64,000 nucleotides of DNA from Hysterangium stoloniferum (taxonomy: Eukaryota; Basidiomycota; Agaricomycetes; Hysterangiales; Hysterangiaceae), in contig WHVD01000182.1 of NCBI GenBank assembly GCA_015178975.1, positions 62,001 through 126,000 on the forward strand, read 5' to 3'. Of the stretch, positions 43,261 through 53,695 are shown piece by piece (positions within the stretch are counted from its first letter, which is position 1; each line of letters begins with the position of its first letter). The notes under the pieces are model-generated. The model had not been told where the DNA came from. It did no database searches and saw nothing but the letters and a program-made list of their open reading frames with translations. The position numbers were made by a program, and so were the translations under genes.

Positions 43261-44291
43261 TGTTAAGTGCTGTGTCAGGAACTTATTCCGGAACTATCGG
43301 AAAGTCACCAGGAACTCGGGAACTATCGGATAGGGTCAGGACATTGGCTTCAGCTTATGTGCTGTGCCTCTACGCAAATGCTCAAAGTCCTTAATTTCAG
43401 AAGTGAGACTTACATACAATGGAAGATACGGATATTCAGAGTTCTGAAGAGTTCTGAATATTGAGCGTACAGAAAGACGGAAGAGGGAATAAGAAACTAA
43501 GTTGATATCAGATCTAAGGTAAAGTACAAATTCACGGAAACTAATATAAGTCTTCTTGTTATTGTACTACAAACTGAGACCATAATAAGATGGAAATAGG
43601 AGTATCCTTAAACGGGAATACAATAAGTCATATCGGGGAGACAATATTCCGAAACGGGAATACAATAGACAAACAAGTGAATACTTGTCAACGGACAAGT
43701 GAATACTTGTCAACGGACAAGTGAATACTTGTCAACGGACAAGTGAATACTTGTCAACGGACAAGTGAATACTTGTCAACGGACAAGTGAATACTTGTCA
43801 ACGGACAAGTGAATACTTGTCAACGGACAAGTGAATACTTGTCAACGGACAAGTGAATACTTGTCAACGGACAAGTGAATACTTGTCAACGGACAAGTGA
43901 ATACTTGTCAACGGACAAGTGAATACTTGTCAACGGACAAGTGAATACTTGTCAACGGACAAGTGAATACTTGTCAACGGACAAGTGAATACTTGTCAAC
44001 GGACAAGTGAATACTTGTCAACGGACAAGTGAATACTTGTCAACGGACAAGTGAATACTTGTCAACGGACAAGTGAATACTTGTCAACGGACAAGTGAAT
44101 ACTTGTCAACGGACAAGTGAATACTTGTCAACGGACAAGTGAATACTTGTCAACGGACAAGTGAATACTTGTCAACGGACAAATTACCAAATGCAGAACA
44201 AGGGAGGAATGTGGAAGATACGGCAACTATGATGTTCCGTAGTCAGAGATCAGAAGTTGGATATTGAAACATCTGGGAACGGGTCGTAACA
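43261..44291 (-). mobile_element. 5' LTR of the D element (1031 bp, expanded)
   Basis: TGTTAAGTGCT...GGGTCGTAACA. It is 488 bp longer than its 3' partner: 484 bp are 22 extra copies of a 22-bp unit and 4 bp an ACAT duplication near 43412. Supergroup-2 stem-loop at 43346-43368. Confidence 0.93.
43674..44179. repeat. 22-bp minisatellite, 23 perfect copies
   Basis: Unit CAAGTGAATACTTGTCAACG plus GA, 506 bp in total, with no interruption that I could see. Each junction contains ACAAGT-GAAT-ACTTGT, a perfect 6-bp stem with a 4-nt loop, so the array could fold into serial hairpins. All other D LTRs carry a single copy of the unit. Confidence 0.97.
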
Positions 44292-44600
44292 GAAGGTTAG
44301 TTTTTAGACAAGACCCCAAACCAGTACTTGCGTGTGCAGGTGATGGTTGTTGGGGTTGAAAAGTGTCTAAGTTTCTTGCGTGTGACTACTACTGTGACAT
44401 GTGCGTACTTCTTGTGGGCTAGAGCACCCACAAATATACATGGATTCTCGGACTAATAAAAAGGGGTATGACCCGTATTTATGAGTGATAGAAAAGAAAA
44501 TAAAAATATAAAACATAAAGGAAATAATGGAATTATAAAGCGGCTAAGGGGTAAGGCTTAGAGTCTTCAGTCATGCCTCCTATGTGACCTATCCTTCACA

Positions 44601-44775
44601 AGATGGTCCTGATTGGCTGGCCATCACTGGTTCAACTTCGGTTCTGGGAGAACCTCCAGCTGAAGTTTGTTTTGGGAAGGTCAGCGAGGGCTTTCTCATC
44701 GTAACATTTCCAGGCGGTTCGAGACTAGCAGGCCTTCATCGCGGGAATGAACTGCTTGATCCCACTGAAGGTTTC
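44601..44775 (-). pseudogene. gag: Gypsy-3 gag, 5' segment between two LTR insertions
   Basis: One minus-strand frame reads LEPPGNVTMRKPSLTF, matching LEPPRNITMRKSSLTF of Gypsy-1. It continues KQTSAGGSPRTEVEPVMAS into the segment at 32436. The segment is bounded by the solo B LTR (AGATG) and the solo D LTR (GTTTC). Confidence 0.85.
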
Positions 44776-45318
44776 TGTTAAGTGCCATTTCGGGAACTTA
44801 TTCCGGAACTATCGGAAAGTCACCGGGAAGTCGGGAACTATTGGATAGGGTCAGGACGTCGGCTTCAGCTTATGTGCTGCACCTCTATGCAAACGCTCAA
44901 AGTCCTTAATTTCAGAAGTGAGAATTACAATGGAAGATATGGATATTCAGAGTTCCGAAGAGTTCTGAATATCGAGTGTACAGAAAGATGGGAGAAGGAA
45001 TAAGAAACTAAGTCGATATCAGATCTAAGGTAAAGTACAAATTCGCAGAAACTAATATAAGTTTTCTCATTATTGTACTACAAACTAAGACCATAATAAG
45101 ACGGAAATGGAAGTATTCTTAAAATGGAAATACAATAAGACATATCGGGAGACAATATTCTGAAATGGGAATATAATAAACAAAGGAGTGAATACTTGTC
45201 AACGGATAAATTACCAAATGTGGAACAAGGGAAGAATGCGGATGATACGGTAACTGTGATGTTCCATAGTCGGAGATCGGAAGTCGGATATTGAAACATC
45301 CAGGAACGGGTCGTAACA
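44776..45318 (-). mobile_element. Solo LTR, family D (543 bp), in Gypsy-3 gag
   Basis: TGTTAAGTGCC...GGGTCGTAACA with perfect 5-bp duplications GTTTC (44771-44775 and 45319-45323). Stem-loop at 44861-44883, with GCC changed to ACC in one arm. Confidence 0.95.
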
Positions 45319-45348
45319 GTTTCACGGCCTGTTCCTTGCCGTAGTCAT
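45319..45348 (-). pseudogene. gag: Gypsy-3 gag start
   Basis: ATG at 45348-45346 followed by ACTACGGCAAGGAACAG, equivalent to ATGACTACGGGCAAGAACCA of Gypsy-2. A small indel shifts the frame at codon 4. Upstream on the minus strand are the leader and a primer site TGGTGATCCAAGCTGG (45410-45424), 1 nt from the LTR. Confidence 0.75.
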
Positions 45349-45425
45349 CATTTGTACAGGAATTAGTTACTTTTTTTAACAGATTTTTCTTCGTAGGGAA
45401 AGTATGGTCCAGCTTGGATCACCAC

Positions 45426-46060
45426 TGTGAAGAGTGGTGAAAGTTCTAACTGTTCTATATACGAAGAATATTAACCGTTTAGGTACGACATGTAGTTGTA
45501 TTGACTGTCTAAGTCTAATACACGCTGAATGAGTATTGACTACTTAGTTCAATACATTTGAGCGAAGTAGCTATCTAGAGTAGAGTAGAGAGCTTAAGAC
45601 GAATAAAGGGAATCGACCATTAGGTGCAATTCTGAAAGACTGCTTCAGTGTAGAAAAGAGTAACAAGAGTCGAATAAGGGAATAGCGTGAATGTTGTCCA
45701 CACGGGTTGAGATATAGGTAGAGTTTTGACTGGTACAGTTTGAAACTCTGATTGTGTAGATAGTTGAAGCCCGTCTGTGACGGTCGAGATGATACCCCAA
45801 TCATAACTTATGGGACACTAACTGGGTGTCTGGGTAAGTCATGGTTGCAGGGTAAAAGTGTCTGAGTTTTAAACTATGGGCACTAGACTACATAAGTCTG
45901 GCATGTACGCACCCACAAGAGTCGATGTACTGCATACATAGGTCATCGAACTAATTATAAGTGTATAATAGAATAGAAAGAGAGTAGAAATAATAAAGGA
46001 AATATAGTATGAGCTCATCCAGACTATATTTCCTGCGTATATTTCACCGTACCTCTCACA
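45426..46060 (-). mobile_element. 5' LTR of Gypsy-3, family C (635 bp)
   Basis: TGTGAAGAGTGG...TACCTCTCACA on the plus strand. In sense orientation it runs into the primer site and gag of Gypsy-3. Its 5' edge abuts a second C LTR in opposite orientation. Confidence 0.88.
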
Positions 46061-46557
46061 CTTGTGGGTGTATACGCACCAGACTTATGTACTCTAGCAC
46101 CAGTAGTTAGAACTCAGACACTTTTTACCCCACAACCACAACTTACCCAGACACCCAGTTAGTGTCCTGTAAGTTGTGATTGGAGTATCGTCTCAACCAT
46201 CACAGATGGGCTTTAACTACTAGTGCAATCAGAGTTTTGAACTATATCAGTCAAAACTTGAACCATTACCTCGATCCATGCAGACTATATCCATGCTACT
46301 CTGTTATTTGACTCTCTTGTTATTCTCTTCAACACTCAAGTAGTCATTCAGAATCGCACTTCACAGTTGATTCTCCTTTATTTGTCTTAGCTCTCTATTC
46401 TACTTTAGATAGCTAATTCTCTCAACTGTATTGAACTAAATAGTCAATATGTGTTTGGTCTGTATTAGACTTAGATAGTCAATACATCGTTGTGTCGTAC
46501 CTAAATGGTCAATATTCTTCATATATAGAATGGTTAGAACTTCCACCACTCTTCACA
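46061..46557 (+). mobile_element. Truncated LTR, family C, head-to-head with the Gypsy-3 LTR
   Basis: Starts inside the family-C sequence at CTTGTGGGTGTATACGCACC, lacking the first about 130 bp, and ends CACTCTTCACA at 46557. The opposing orientation to 45426-46060 creates an inverted LTR pair. No duplication was found. Confidence 0.82.
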
Positions 46558-47640
46558 CCAAGCAACCAGCTGATAGGGCAGAGATCAGTGACAAGTATGT
46601 TTGAGCTGCCAGTTATTGTGCAATCATCAATGTGTGATGCTAGAATGAGCAAATGTGTGTGAATTCATGCAATGAAAACACCCCAGTCAGCTTCAGTATG
46701 GTGAAAGCCTAAGGTAGCAAGTTCTTTACTGAGCTGCTGGAACCATTTGAGTGAACCTTGCTTTGAGCCATAGATAGCTACTCATAGACATGCAATGAGA
46801 TCCTTTCCCCCTTTTGAAAAACTGGGTGGAAGTTCCATAAATATTATTTCATTGTCATCAAGTTTCCCATTAAAGGAATGTGCTATAGAAATCGAATACA
46901 TCCACATCCCAGTCATGGTGTGCAGCCATAGCCAGGATAAGACAGATGGATGAAAGATGAGTGACAGGAGTATATGTTTCATGGTAATCAACACATTGTA
47001 CTTGTGTGAAGCCTTTCACAACGAGTCGAGCCTTATACTTGTCAATTTCACCTGCTGAGTTCTTCTTTATCTTGAAGATCCATTTGCAGTTGACAACATT
47101 GATGTTCTTTGCCAGTTGGGTATGACATCCCAGGTGTGTGCTTCACCAAGACTCTTAAGTTCAGCCTTGATAGCTTCATTCCATCAAGACCAATCTGATC
47201 GTTTCCATGCCTCATCTACTGTGCATGGCTCCAATGCTTCTGTCTGCAGGTTTCTGTATGCATTGCATAAGTGATGTCATCATCCCCCATTTCCCAAGTG
47301 CCAGCAGTAGTGTCAGCAATGATGCCCACACTATCTCCACTGCTTTCATGTTGGTCTTGCACCTCAACACCTTGGATTCCATGGGGGACTACTGGGTTCC
47401 CAGTCCAACCATCATGTATACCAGTGCCATCACATAGCATCCACAAGTATGGGGATTCAGTGTGTTGATGGGTTGAGCATCTTAATGTAGGTACTGATTC
47501 ATCAAGCTGTGGGTATGATGGGTCTGGGTTGACTTCTGGTGGTATGGTTGAGCTGACTTGATATTTGAGGTGTCGAGGAGAGGTTCAGGTAGGTTAGAAC
47601 TACTGTGATCATTATGAGTATCATGCTGATCATTCATTGA
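46558..47640 (-). pseudogene. pol: Copia pol fragment: integrase-RT linker and reverse transcriptase
   Basis: From the right: an acidic, serine-rich linker, then the RT entry (MDLQDKEELS region near 47070, KGFTQVQCVDYHETYTPVTH near 46990-47020), AMAAHHDWDVDVFDFYSTFF and NGKLDDNEIIFMELPPSFSK near 46800-46880. The catalytic box region ILASHIDDCTITGSS is near 46620-46660, followed by TDLCPISWLLG at the left end. Several frameshifts are present. RNase H, integrase, gag and LTRs are absent. The left end is cut by the truncated C LTR and the right end by a C-like LTR. Confidence 0.85.
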
Positions 47641-47657
47641 CTCCTTATTAATCTCCA

Positions 47658-48288
47658 TGTGAGAGGTACCTTTTCATGGGAATACATATAACTATCCTGT
47701 CAGATTATATTCCCTACATTTTTTCCTTATGTTCTACTATCTTTTAAATTGTCTAAATTTCCAATTACACACATTTATATTAGTTTGAAGATCTACATAT
47801 GTATGCCTGTGGGTACATAGACCTTATGAGCATGTACATGCTTTATGTTTATGTACACTAGTGGGTGTAATGTAAAAACTCAGACACTTTTACCCTGTAA
47901 CCACAACTTGCCCAGACACTCTTTTAGTGTCCTGCAAGTTGTGATTAGGGTATCATCTCAGCCATCTTGAATGGCTTCCAACTTGAACTTACAGCAATCA
48001 TCTAGCTTCACACTGAATAGTTGAAGCTTGAACTCTCTACTCACATCTAGCTTTACTTGTACGAACCTCTCCTCTTACTCTTATTTCATTAGCCCACTCT
48101 TTGGAATTGTACCACAAGGTCGATTCCATTATCTCTTAGCCATCTTAGTTATCTTACAGTTACTTAAGTTGACTAAAGCTCATTCTATTTCTATATTGTA
48201 CTTCGATAGTCAATATATTGTTGTGTCATACCTAGACGGTCAATATTCTTTGTATATAGAGTGGTCAGAACTTCCACAACTCTTCACA
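47658..48288 (+). mobile_element. Diverged family-C LTR (631 bp)
   Basis: TGTGAGAGGTACC...CACAACTCTTCACA. It keeps the CAGACACTTTTACCC block, the inverted repeat CACAACTTGC / GCAAGTTGTG and the terminal block, but is clearly older than the other C copies. Flanks CTCCA and ACACC do not match. Confidence 0.78.
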
Positions 48289-48317
48289 ACACCTAAACTA
48301 GTACCAAACCTATCATG

Positions 48318-48430
48318 TCAGAAGATGGTTCACTAACTGACACATTGATTGACATACAAGTACTTCTATTACAAGTCTATTAAACCCTATATATGCAGAA
48401 GCCCTGGGTTCAATTCCTAGTCTGACCATT
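48318..48430 (+). repeat. tRNA-like (SINE-type) relic
   Basis: GGTTCAATTCC at 48407-48417 fits the RNA polymerase III B box and is followed by AGTCTGACCA, a CCA-like end. A poor A-box-like GATGGTTCACTAACTG lies about 85 bp upstream, and GTCAGA near 48327 can pair with TCTGAC near 48421. The A-B spacing is too long for a plain tRNA, and a cloverleaf cannot be completed by eye. A SINE head is the better guess. Confidence 0.35.
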
Positions 48431-48477
48431 CATTTTCTACACTTCACATTTTCTACATATTTCTTACTCAGACTGGC

Positions 48478-48600
48478 TTATGTAAAACAATGCTTATGTA
48501 AAACAATGCTTATGTAAAATGATGCTTATGTATAAAATGATGCTTATGTATAAAATGATGCTTATGTATAAAATGATGCTTATGTAAAATGATTTCTTAA
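48478..48600. repeat. GCTTATGTAAAATGAT tandem repeat
   Basis: About seven copies of a 16-19 bp unit (TGCTTATGTAAAACAA, TGCTTATGTATAAAATGA). It lies just 3' of the tRNA-like block and could be its tail. From 48600 to 48949 I see nothing assignable. Confidence 0.8.
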
Positions 48601-48949
48601 AGAAATTAAGTTAGAAATAAGATGAATAAGTAGGATCTTCTGCTTAATCTCTTTCACTCATTTTACTTGATGGTCAATAAGCTTGAGAAGAAGACATTAA
48701 GTAAATTTAAGTCAATATTGGATTTTCCTGATGCTATGTATGTAAGCATCTGAATTCTCGGGTTCTCTGGGTGAGCCATGGAGATGGATAGATCACACCC
48801 TGTCATCACGTTATCACGCAACACCAACGGTTATTCACGAACCGATTCATTAGTTAAACACGTTCGCCGTGTTAATTTGTGCAATTCATCTGTACCTAAG
48901 GACATCTAGTCTCTGAATTTGTAATTACCTTTTCTGGATGTTCCTACAA

Positions 48950-50140
48950 TACATAGACTATAACACATAGGTCAAGCATGTCAGAAAATATATCATTAAC
49001 AAAACGTTGAAAAGCGGAAGGGGCATTGGTAAGGCCAAACGGCATAACCAACCATTCAAAGGATCCATAGCGAGTCCAAAAAGCAGTTTTCCATTCATTG
49101 CCCTCGGCAATTCAGACCAAATGATAGGCGTGTTTGAGGTCTATTTTGGTGTAGATCCGTGGGGTGTCGAGTAAATCGGTAACGAGTGGAAGTGGATACT
49201 TATCTTTCCGTGTGATGGAATTTAATCCTCTGAAATTGACACAGAGTCGAAGGGAGCCATCCTTCTTTCTGACGAAAAGGACGTGTGCTCCATACAGAGA
49301 CTTTGAGGGACGGATAAAACCTATTGACAGATGTTCATCCAGGAACTCCCAAATAGACGAAAGTTCCGATTGGGATAAAGGGTAAATAGGTCCTAATGGA
49401 GGGTTTGAACCGGGCTCAATATTGATTTTTAAGTCGTAGGGCCTATGTGGTGCAAGCCTGTCAGCTTTTTGCTTACTGAAAATGTCCGTGAAATCATGGT
49501 ATTTTTCGGGAACTCCTTCCAGGTCAGCTTTTAGCTTGGATAGTTCTGGAGTCGCAAAACGTCCAGATGCTTCATCAACTTTTAAGCTGATTGAAAAACA
49601 CTGTGAACCATCCAGTTTACTCGCCCTAACAAATGCCGAAGTGTTGATGAGAGAGATTTTTGGAGGCACGGAGGTTTCAGTAGAAGCCGTTGATGCCGTT
49701 GATGCCGAAAAGGTGTTGGCCGGAAAAGATGCTGCAGGAGGAACCAAAGTGTCAGGAATCCAGAAATTAATACTGCCCAATACCCAGTCAATCAACGGAT
49801 TATATCGGGTGAGCCAGTTGTATCCAAGAACTACCAAACAGCTAGAGTCCAACTGTGTTATGAAAAAAGTAACCGTCTGGGATGTTCCACAAGGGAACCG
49901 GATAGACATGTCGCAGGCTTGGGTAATTGCCGTATTGCTAGTGCCATCAAACAGATGCAAAGAAATTGTGGAAACAGAATGGAGTTTCAGATTATGTTTC
50001 GAGGCAAAGGTGGTATCTACAAAACAGTGTGTGGAGCTGGAATCTATCAGAGCTCAGAACACTAAATTTCCAAGAAAGTCAGAAATGAGTTTTACAAATA
50101 ATGAATCGGGATTAGAGAGAGCAGACATGTTGAGATGGAT
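48950..50140 (-). pseudogene. pol: Second D element: protease and N-terminal RT (truncated)
   Basis: Frame 49112-49960 joins the protease tail ([19 protein letters not shown] ... [15 protein letters not shown]) directly to RT (PYDLKINIEPGSNPPLGPI ... FVRKKDGSLRLCVNFRGLNS ... KIDLKHAYHLV), showing the continuous layout that is broken in the full copy. The protease active site lies upstream (about 50000-50080; [11 protein letters not shown] again). RT stops at the codons just before the YLDD box (48950), so the rest of pol, any antisense gene and the 3' LTR are missing. Confidence 0.88.
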
Positions 50141-51430
50141 AACCTCGGAAACACGGAGAGAGTCAACGCAACCCTCTGTCCGTGGAGATTCTGGAGGGTT
50201 GCTTACTCTTTTTTTGACTCCGTGGTGGGTTTTTCCTTAGACGTTGTAGTCGTAGTGGAAGTTGCCGCGCGGGCCTTGGAAGAGTTAGATTTAACGGTAC
50301 AGTCGGAAACCTTGTGTCCGCCTTTCCCGCAGAAAAGGCAGAGGTCATTGTCCATACGTCGTTGTTTCTCCTTCGGGGTGAGTTTACCATCGGTACCCAA
50401 CAAATGGGAAATGTTGGGTTTGTCAGAAGTTGACTGTTTTTCCTTGTTGGATTTCTTGTCTTTCTTCCGGTCGGAGTTTGATTTGCCAGTATTAGTGCCA
50501 GAGTTGCCGGTGATATTGCCTGAGTTGTTTCCGGAAGACTTGCTAGTCGACACCTTGTTATTCTGAGAACGTTCCGTTGGGTTCTCGAGAGACCTCGGCT
50601 TTGCATTCCCAATAACGGGCATCGGATGTTTGAGCTTTAATCCGCATGAGTTGGAGAGTTTTCGGCTTTCCATCTTTGCAGATCTCATCTTTAAGGCGTG
50701 ACGGAAGTCCCATATAGAAATGGTATCTGAGGGCGGAATTGTCCCATCCACATTGTGCGGCGAGGGTATTGAACTTGACGAGATAATCTGAACCTCGTTG
50801 ATTGTCCTTTATCTTGAGCGTCATTAATTCATTTTCCACCTCGCCAGATTGATCGTAAGGTCTGAAATTAGTTTCCAGTTCTTCCACAAAGGCGTCCCAG
50901 TCATCGAGCCATACAGGTGTCTCGTCGGATATTCCAGATAGTCTGGGCTCGAACCAATATTGAGCGGTATCCTTGAGATAAGAGAGCGCAAAATTGACTT
51001 TTCGACTGTCAGATTTAAATGCAGTGGGTCGATCACGGAAACTGAAATGGCATTGAAGAAGGAAATTCTTCAATTTTTTCGGATCCTTGCCGGTAAATGG
51101 TTTGGGTTCTTTGACTCCAGTGCGGGATGATTCTTTACTATCCTCAGCAGATTTCAAGTAGTCAGTGAATTTCACAATGGAGTTGATAAACAACATTTCA
51201 GTCAGTTCGTCGGAAGATTTCTTTTTCGATGTCTCTGGCTGATCTTCTGCTTCGTTGTTGGAAGTGTGGGGAATATTGGGATCCTTCGTTACCTCAGTAA
51301 TCTCCTCGGTAACTTCTTTGACTGAAGCTGATGTTGTCGGCTGAAATGGGGTTTCGGGTTGAGTGGTGTAAAGTTGCAACAGGGATTGAAGTTGGGATGG
51401 TCCTTCGGCAGCTTTGCGTTTGGGACCCAT
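50141..51430 (-). pseudogene. gag: Second D element: gag
   Basis: ATG at 51430-51428: MGPKRKAAEGPSQLQSLLQL, with Gln at codon 15 where the full copy has a stop. A 290-codon frame (50558-51430) covers the capsid-like part. After a frameshift the frame 50203-50751 carries LFCGKGGHKVSDC, a CCHC knuckle CX2CX4HX4C, then a Thr-rich tail [11 protein letters not shown]. Best preserved gag of this lineage in the window. Confidence 0.88.
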
Positions 51431-51474
51431 GATGAGCGGGTTGCAGAGTTGAGATCTGATATACTGTTAAGTGC

Positions 51475-52487
51475 CGTGTCGGGAACTTATTCCGGAACTA
51501 TCGGAAAGTCACCAGAACGTTGGGAACTATCTGATAGGGTCAGGACGTTGGCTTCAGCTTATGTGCTGCACCTCTACGCAAACGCTCAAAGTCCTTAATT
51601 TCAGAGGTGAGACTTACGATGGAAGATATGGATATTCAGAGTTCTGAAGAGTTCCGAATATCGAGCATACAGAAAGACGGGAGGAGGAATAAGAAACTAA
51701 GTCGATATCAGATCTAGGGTAAAATACAAATTCACGGAAACTAATATAAGTCTACTCGTTATTGTACTACAAACTAAGACCATAATAAGATGGAAACGGA
51801 AGTGTTCTTAAAACGGAAATACAATAAGACATATCAGGAAGACAATATTCCGAAACAGGAATATAATAAACAAACGAGTGAAGACTTGTTGTGAAGAGTG
51901 GCGGAAGTTCTGACCATTCTATATACGAAGAAATGAGTAGAAAGGAAGGATATTGACCTATTCGGTGCAATATAAGAGAAAGTGAGAGAAGGAGCACGAG
52001 ATGATGAATGAGTCAACGAGTGCAATGGTTCGAGTGGAGGCCTCGACTCTTACAGTTTGAGGCCAGAAGTGTTCAATAGTTCAGATAATGCTACCTAAGT
52101 GGTAGCTGACATGTTACCCTGATCACCGCTCATAGTAGACCTAGTTTATGTCTTACGAGTGGTGGTTCTTGGGTTAAAGTGTGTCTGAGTTCTAATTGGT
52201 GCTGAGTGCACCCACAAGTATACACAATGCCTCGAACTAATGAAATATGCAATAATCGAAGAATATGAAAGATAGAAAAATATGAATAGAATATGTAAAA
52301 TATAAATGAAATAAAAGGAGTGTTTTACCACAATGATACTGTGGTAAAAGCATACTCCTCACACTTGTCAACAGACAAATTACCAAATGTGGAACAAGGG
52401 AAGAATGCGGATGATATGGTAACTATGATGTTCCGTAGTCGGAGATCGGAAGTCGGATATTGAAACATCCGGGAACGGGTCGTAACA
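51475..52487 (-). mobile_element. 5' LTR of the second D element (split by LTR G)
   Basis: TGTTAAGTGCC...GGGTCGTAACA; 534 bp once the G LTR and its duplicate are removed. The right flank is GCAGG; its partner is lost with the 3' half of the element. Stem-loop at 51550-51572. Confidence 0.9.
51890..52363 (-). mobile_element. Solo LTR, family G (474 bp), in LTR D
   Basis: TGTGAAGAGTGG...ATACTCCTCACA with perfect 5-bp duplications CTTGT (51885-51889 and 52364-52368). Confidence 0.96.
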
Positions 52488-53444
52488 GCAGGGTAGTGTG
52501 GTCGGTTGTCCTCTGAGTCAGATGAGAAATCGATGGGCCCCATCTGATAGGTTTGTTCCTGACGCCCACATTGGGAGGGAGATCTGGGAGGCAATTCAAC
52601 TCTGTCCCACATCATAATGCAATGCTTTGTAATTTGATCCTCCTTACTGTCCCAATTGTAGGTGACACTGTCCTTTCCCTTCCTGCTTTTCTGTCCCATG
52701 CTCTGAACACATGGCATGCCACCATCGCTGCATCAGCAAAATCCATCCACTTATGGCCTGGGGGGGGAGCAATGGCTGAAGGGTTGTTGCTTCCTTCCAT
52801 TCTCCTCCATTCCTGCCATGTCCACTTAGAGGGGACGTTATCCTTAGCACCCATCTTTTGCTATCCTTCTAAGTACGCATCCCTGCTCTTCCTCTTGAGT
52901 GTTTTTAGTTCCTCCTGAACTTGCACAGAGAACACATTGGACTGCCATTTTTTCCTGATCTCCTCTTCAGTGGAAGGGAAGGTACTACGAGGGGGTGGGG
53001 GGGTTTCACTCCATGTTCCCGTGGGAGCCCCCCAAGTGCCAGAGGATGGGGGCATAGCTTTTTGGATGGGGTCCATCCACTAAGATATGTGGATGAAGAG
53101 GCCTCCCCCAAGTGCTCGACAATCTCTGTTTGAGGTGGTGGGGAAGGAGGAACTGTCGTTTGGGGCTGAGATATCCTTTTGAAGTTGGGGAGTTGGGGCC
53201 TGGGGAGAGGAGTATATGGAGTAAAAACAGTTCTGCTCCCCAAACTGGTGGAAATTCCTGCCATGTTGTCCTGCAAAGTGGAATGTATCAATGATGGCAT
53301 CCCAGAATTACCTGTATAGTGCTCGACATTTTCAGTACAAGATGAGGTGGTAGAAGTATTAATGGTTTGAGGTTGTGGTATTCTTTTGAAGTTGGGGAGC
53401 CTGGGTTTGGTTTGTTGTTCCTGCAACATGGTGTACTGGCTCAC
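52488..53444 (-). pseudogene. Hypothetical protein, decayed
   Basis: A minus-strand series of frames. First, 52905-53444 starts MSQYTMLQEQQTKPRLPNFK and contains a repeated phrase (RLPNFKRIPQPQT / QLPNFKRISQPQT). After a frameshift comes FPSTEEEIRKKWQSNVFSVQ ... LKRKSRDAYLEG, then an in-frame TAG. The same frame goes on as KWTWQEWRRMEGSNNPSA ... KWMDFADAAMVACHVFRAWD. A further shift gives PIDFSSDSEDNRPHYPA, cut by LTR D at 52487. The phrase repeat and charged composition suggest a formerly real protein. I do not recognise the family; it may be host or cargo. Confidence 0.4.
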
Positions 53445-53695
53445 GAGATTGATGTGGAGGGAAGAGAAAGGGGGATGAAAATTTCTTTAGTGAATTTACA
53501 TATTTTATATTAATTTTAAACTCCACTCGGTTATCGAGGTGAAAGGCCAAGGGGAAGGAATAAGGGAGGATAGAGTTAAAAAGTAATAAGCAGTGTTCTC
53601 ATCATGAAAAGATGAAATAATCACTAGATTTGATAGATAGTTTTGTAAGCTCTGAGAAGAGTGGAGGCATTACAAAGGTTGTTGCCATGTGTCCT

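Larger units (their letters stand above)
32680..44291 (-). mobile_element. Full-length Ty3/Gypsy chromovirus, D lineage, with antisense third gene
   Basis: Left LTR 32680-33222, right LTR 43261-44291, and identical 5-bp duplications GAAGG (32675-32679 and 44292-44296). On the minus strand the order is 5' LTR, primer site, gag (43226), CCHC, protease, RT, RNase H, integrase, chromodomain (stop at 37842-37840). An oppositely transcribed gene follows (33407-37753), then the polypurine tract and 3' LTR. Nested inside are LTR E, a MITE, LTR C containing LTR F, and LTR G. Subtracting these and the minisatellite leaves about 7.4 kb, normal for Gypsy. RT has YLDN instead of YLDD and protease DSS instead of DSG, so the copy is dead. 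Confidence 0.9.
32437..44600 (-). mobile_element. Solo LTR, family B, in Gypsy-3 gag (split by the D element)
   Basis: The two halves are 32437-32679 (TGTAAAGGGTCGAG...) and 44297-44600 (...CTATCCTTCACA). The outer flanks are perfect 5-bp duplications AGATG (32432-32436 and 44601-44605). Joining the gag parts across the insertion gives a continuous frame ...SQSGPSALQELPTAP..., which confirms the insertion. The 11.6-kb D element sits inside it with GAAGG duplications. Confidence 0.93.

Noticed and set aside
43674..44179. CRISPR-like array
   Set aside because: The repeats are contiguous with no unique spacers, and the setting is a eukaryotic LTR; this is a minisatellite.
48380..48430. Functional tRNA gene
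   Set aside because: Only the B box and end are convincing. The A box is poor, its spacing is too long and no complete cloverleaf could be drawn.
49482..50240. 252-codon plus-strand frame opposite the D protease, present also at 41287-42045
   Set aside because: It is the antisense shadow of conserved protease/RT codons. It has no start context, intron or domain, and its conservation follows from the minus-strand protein.
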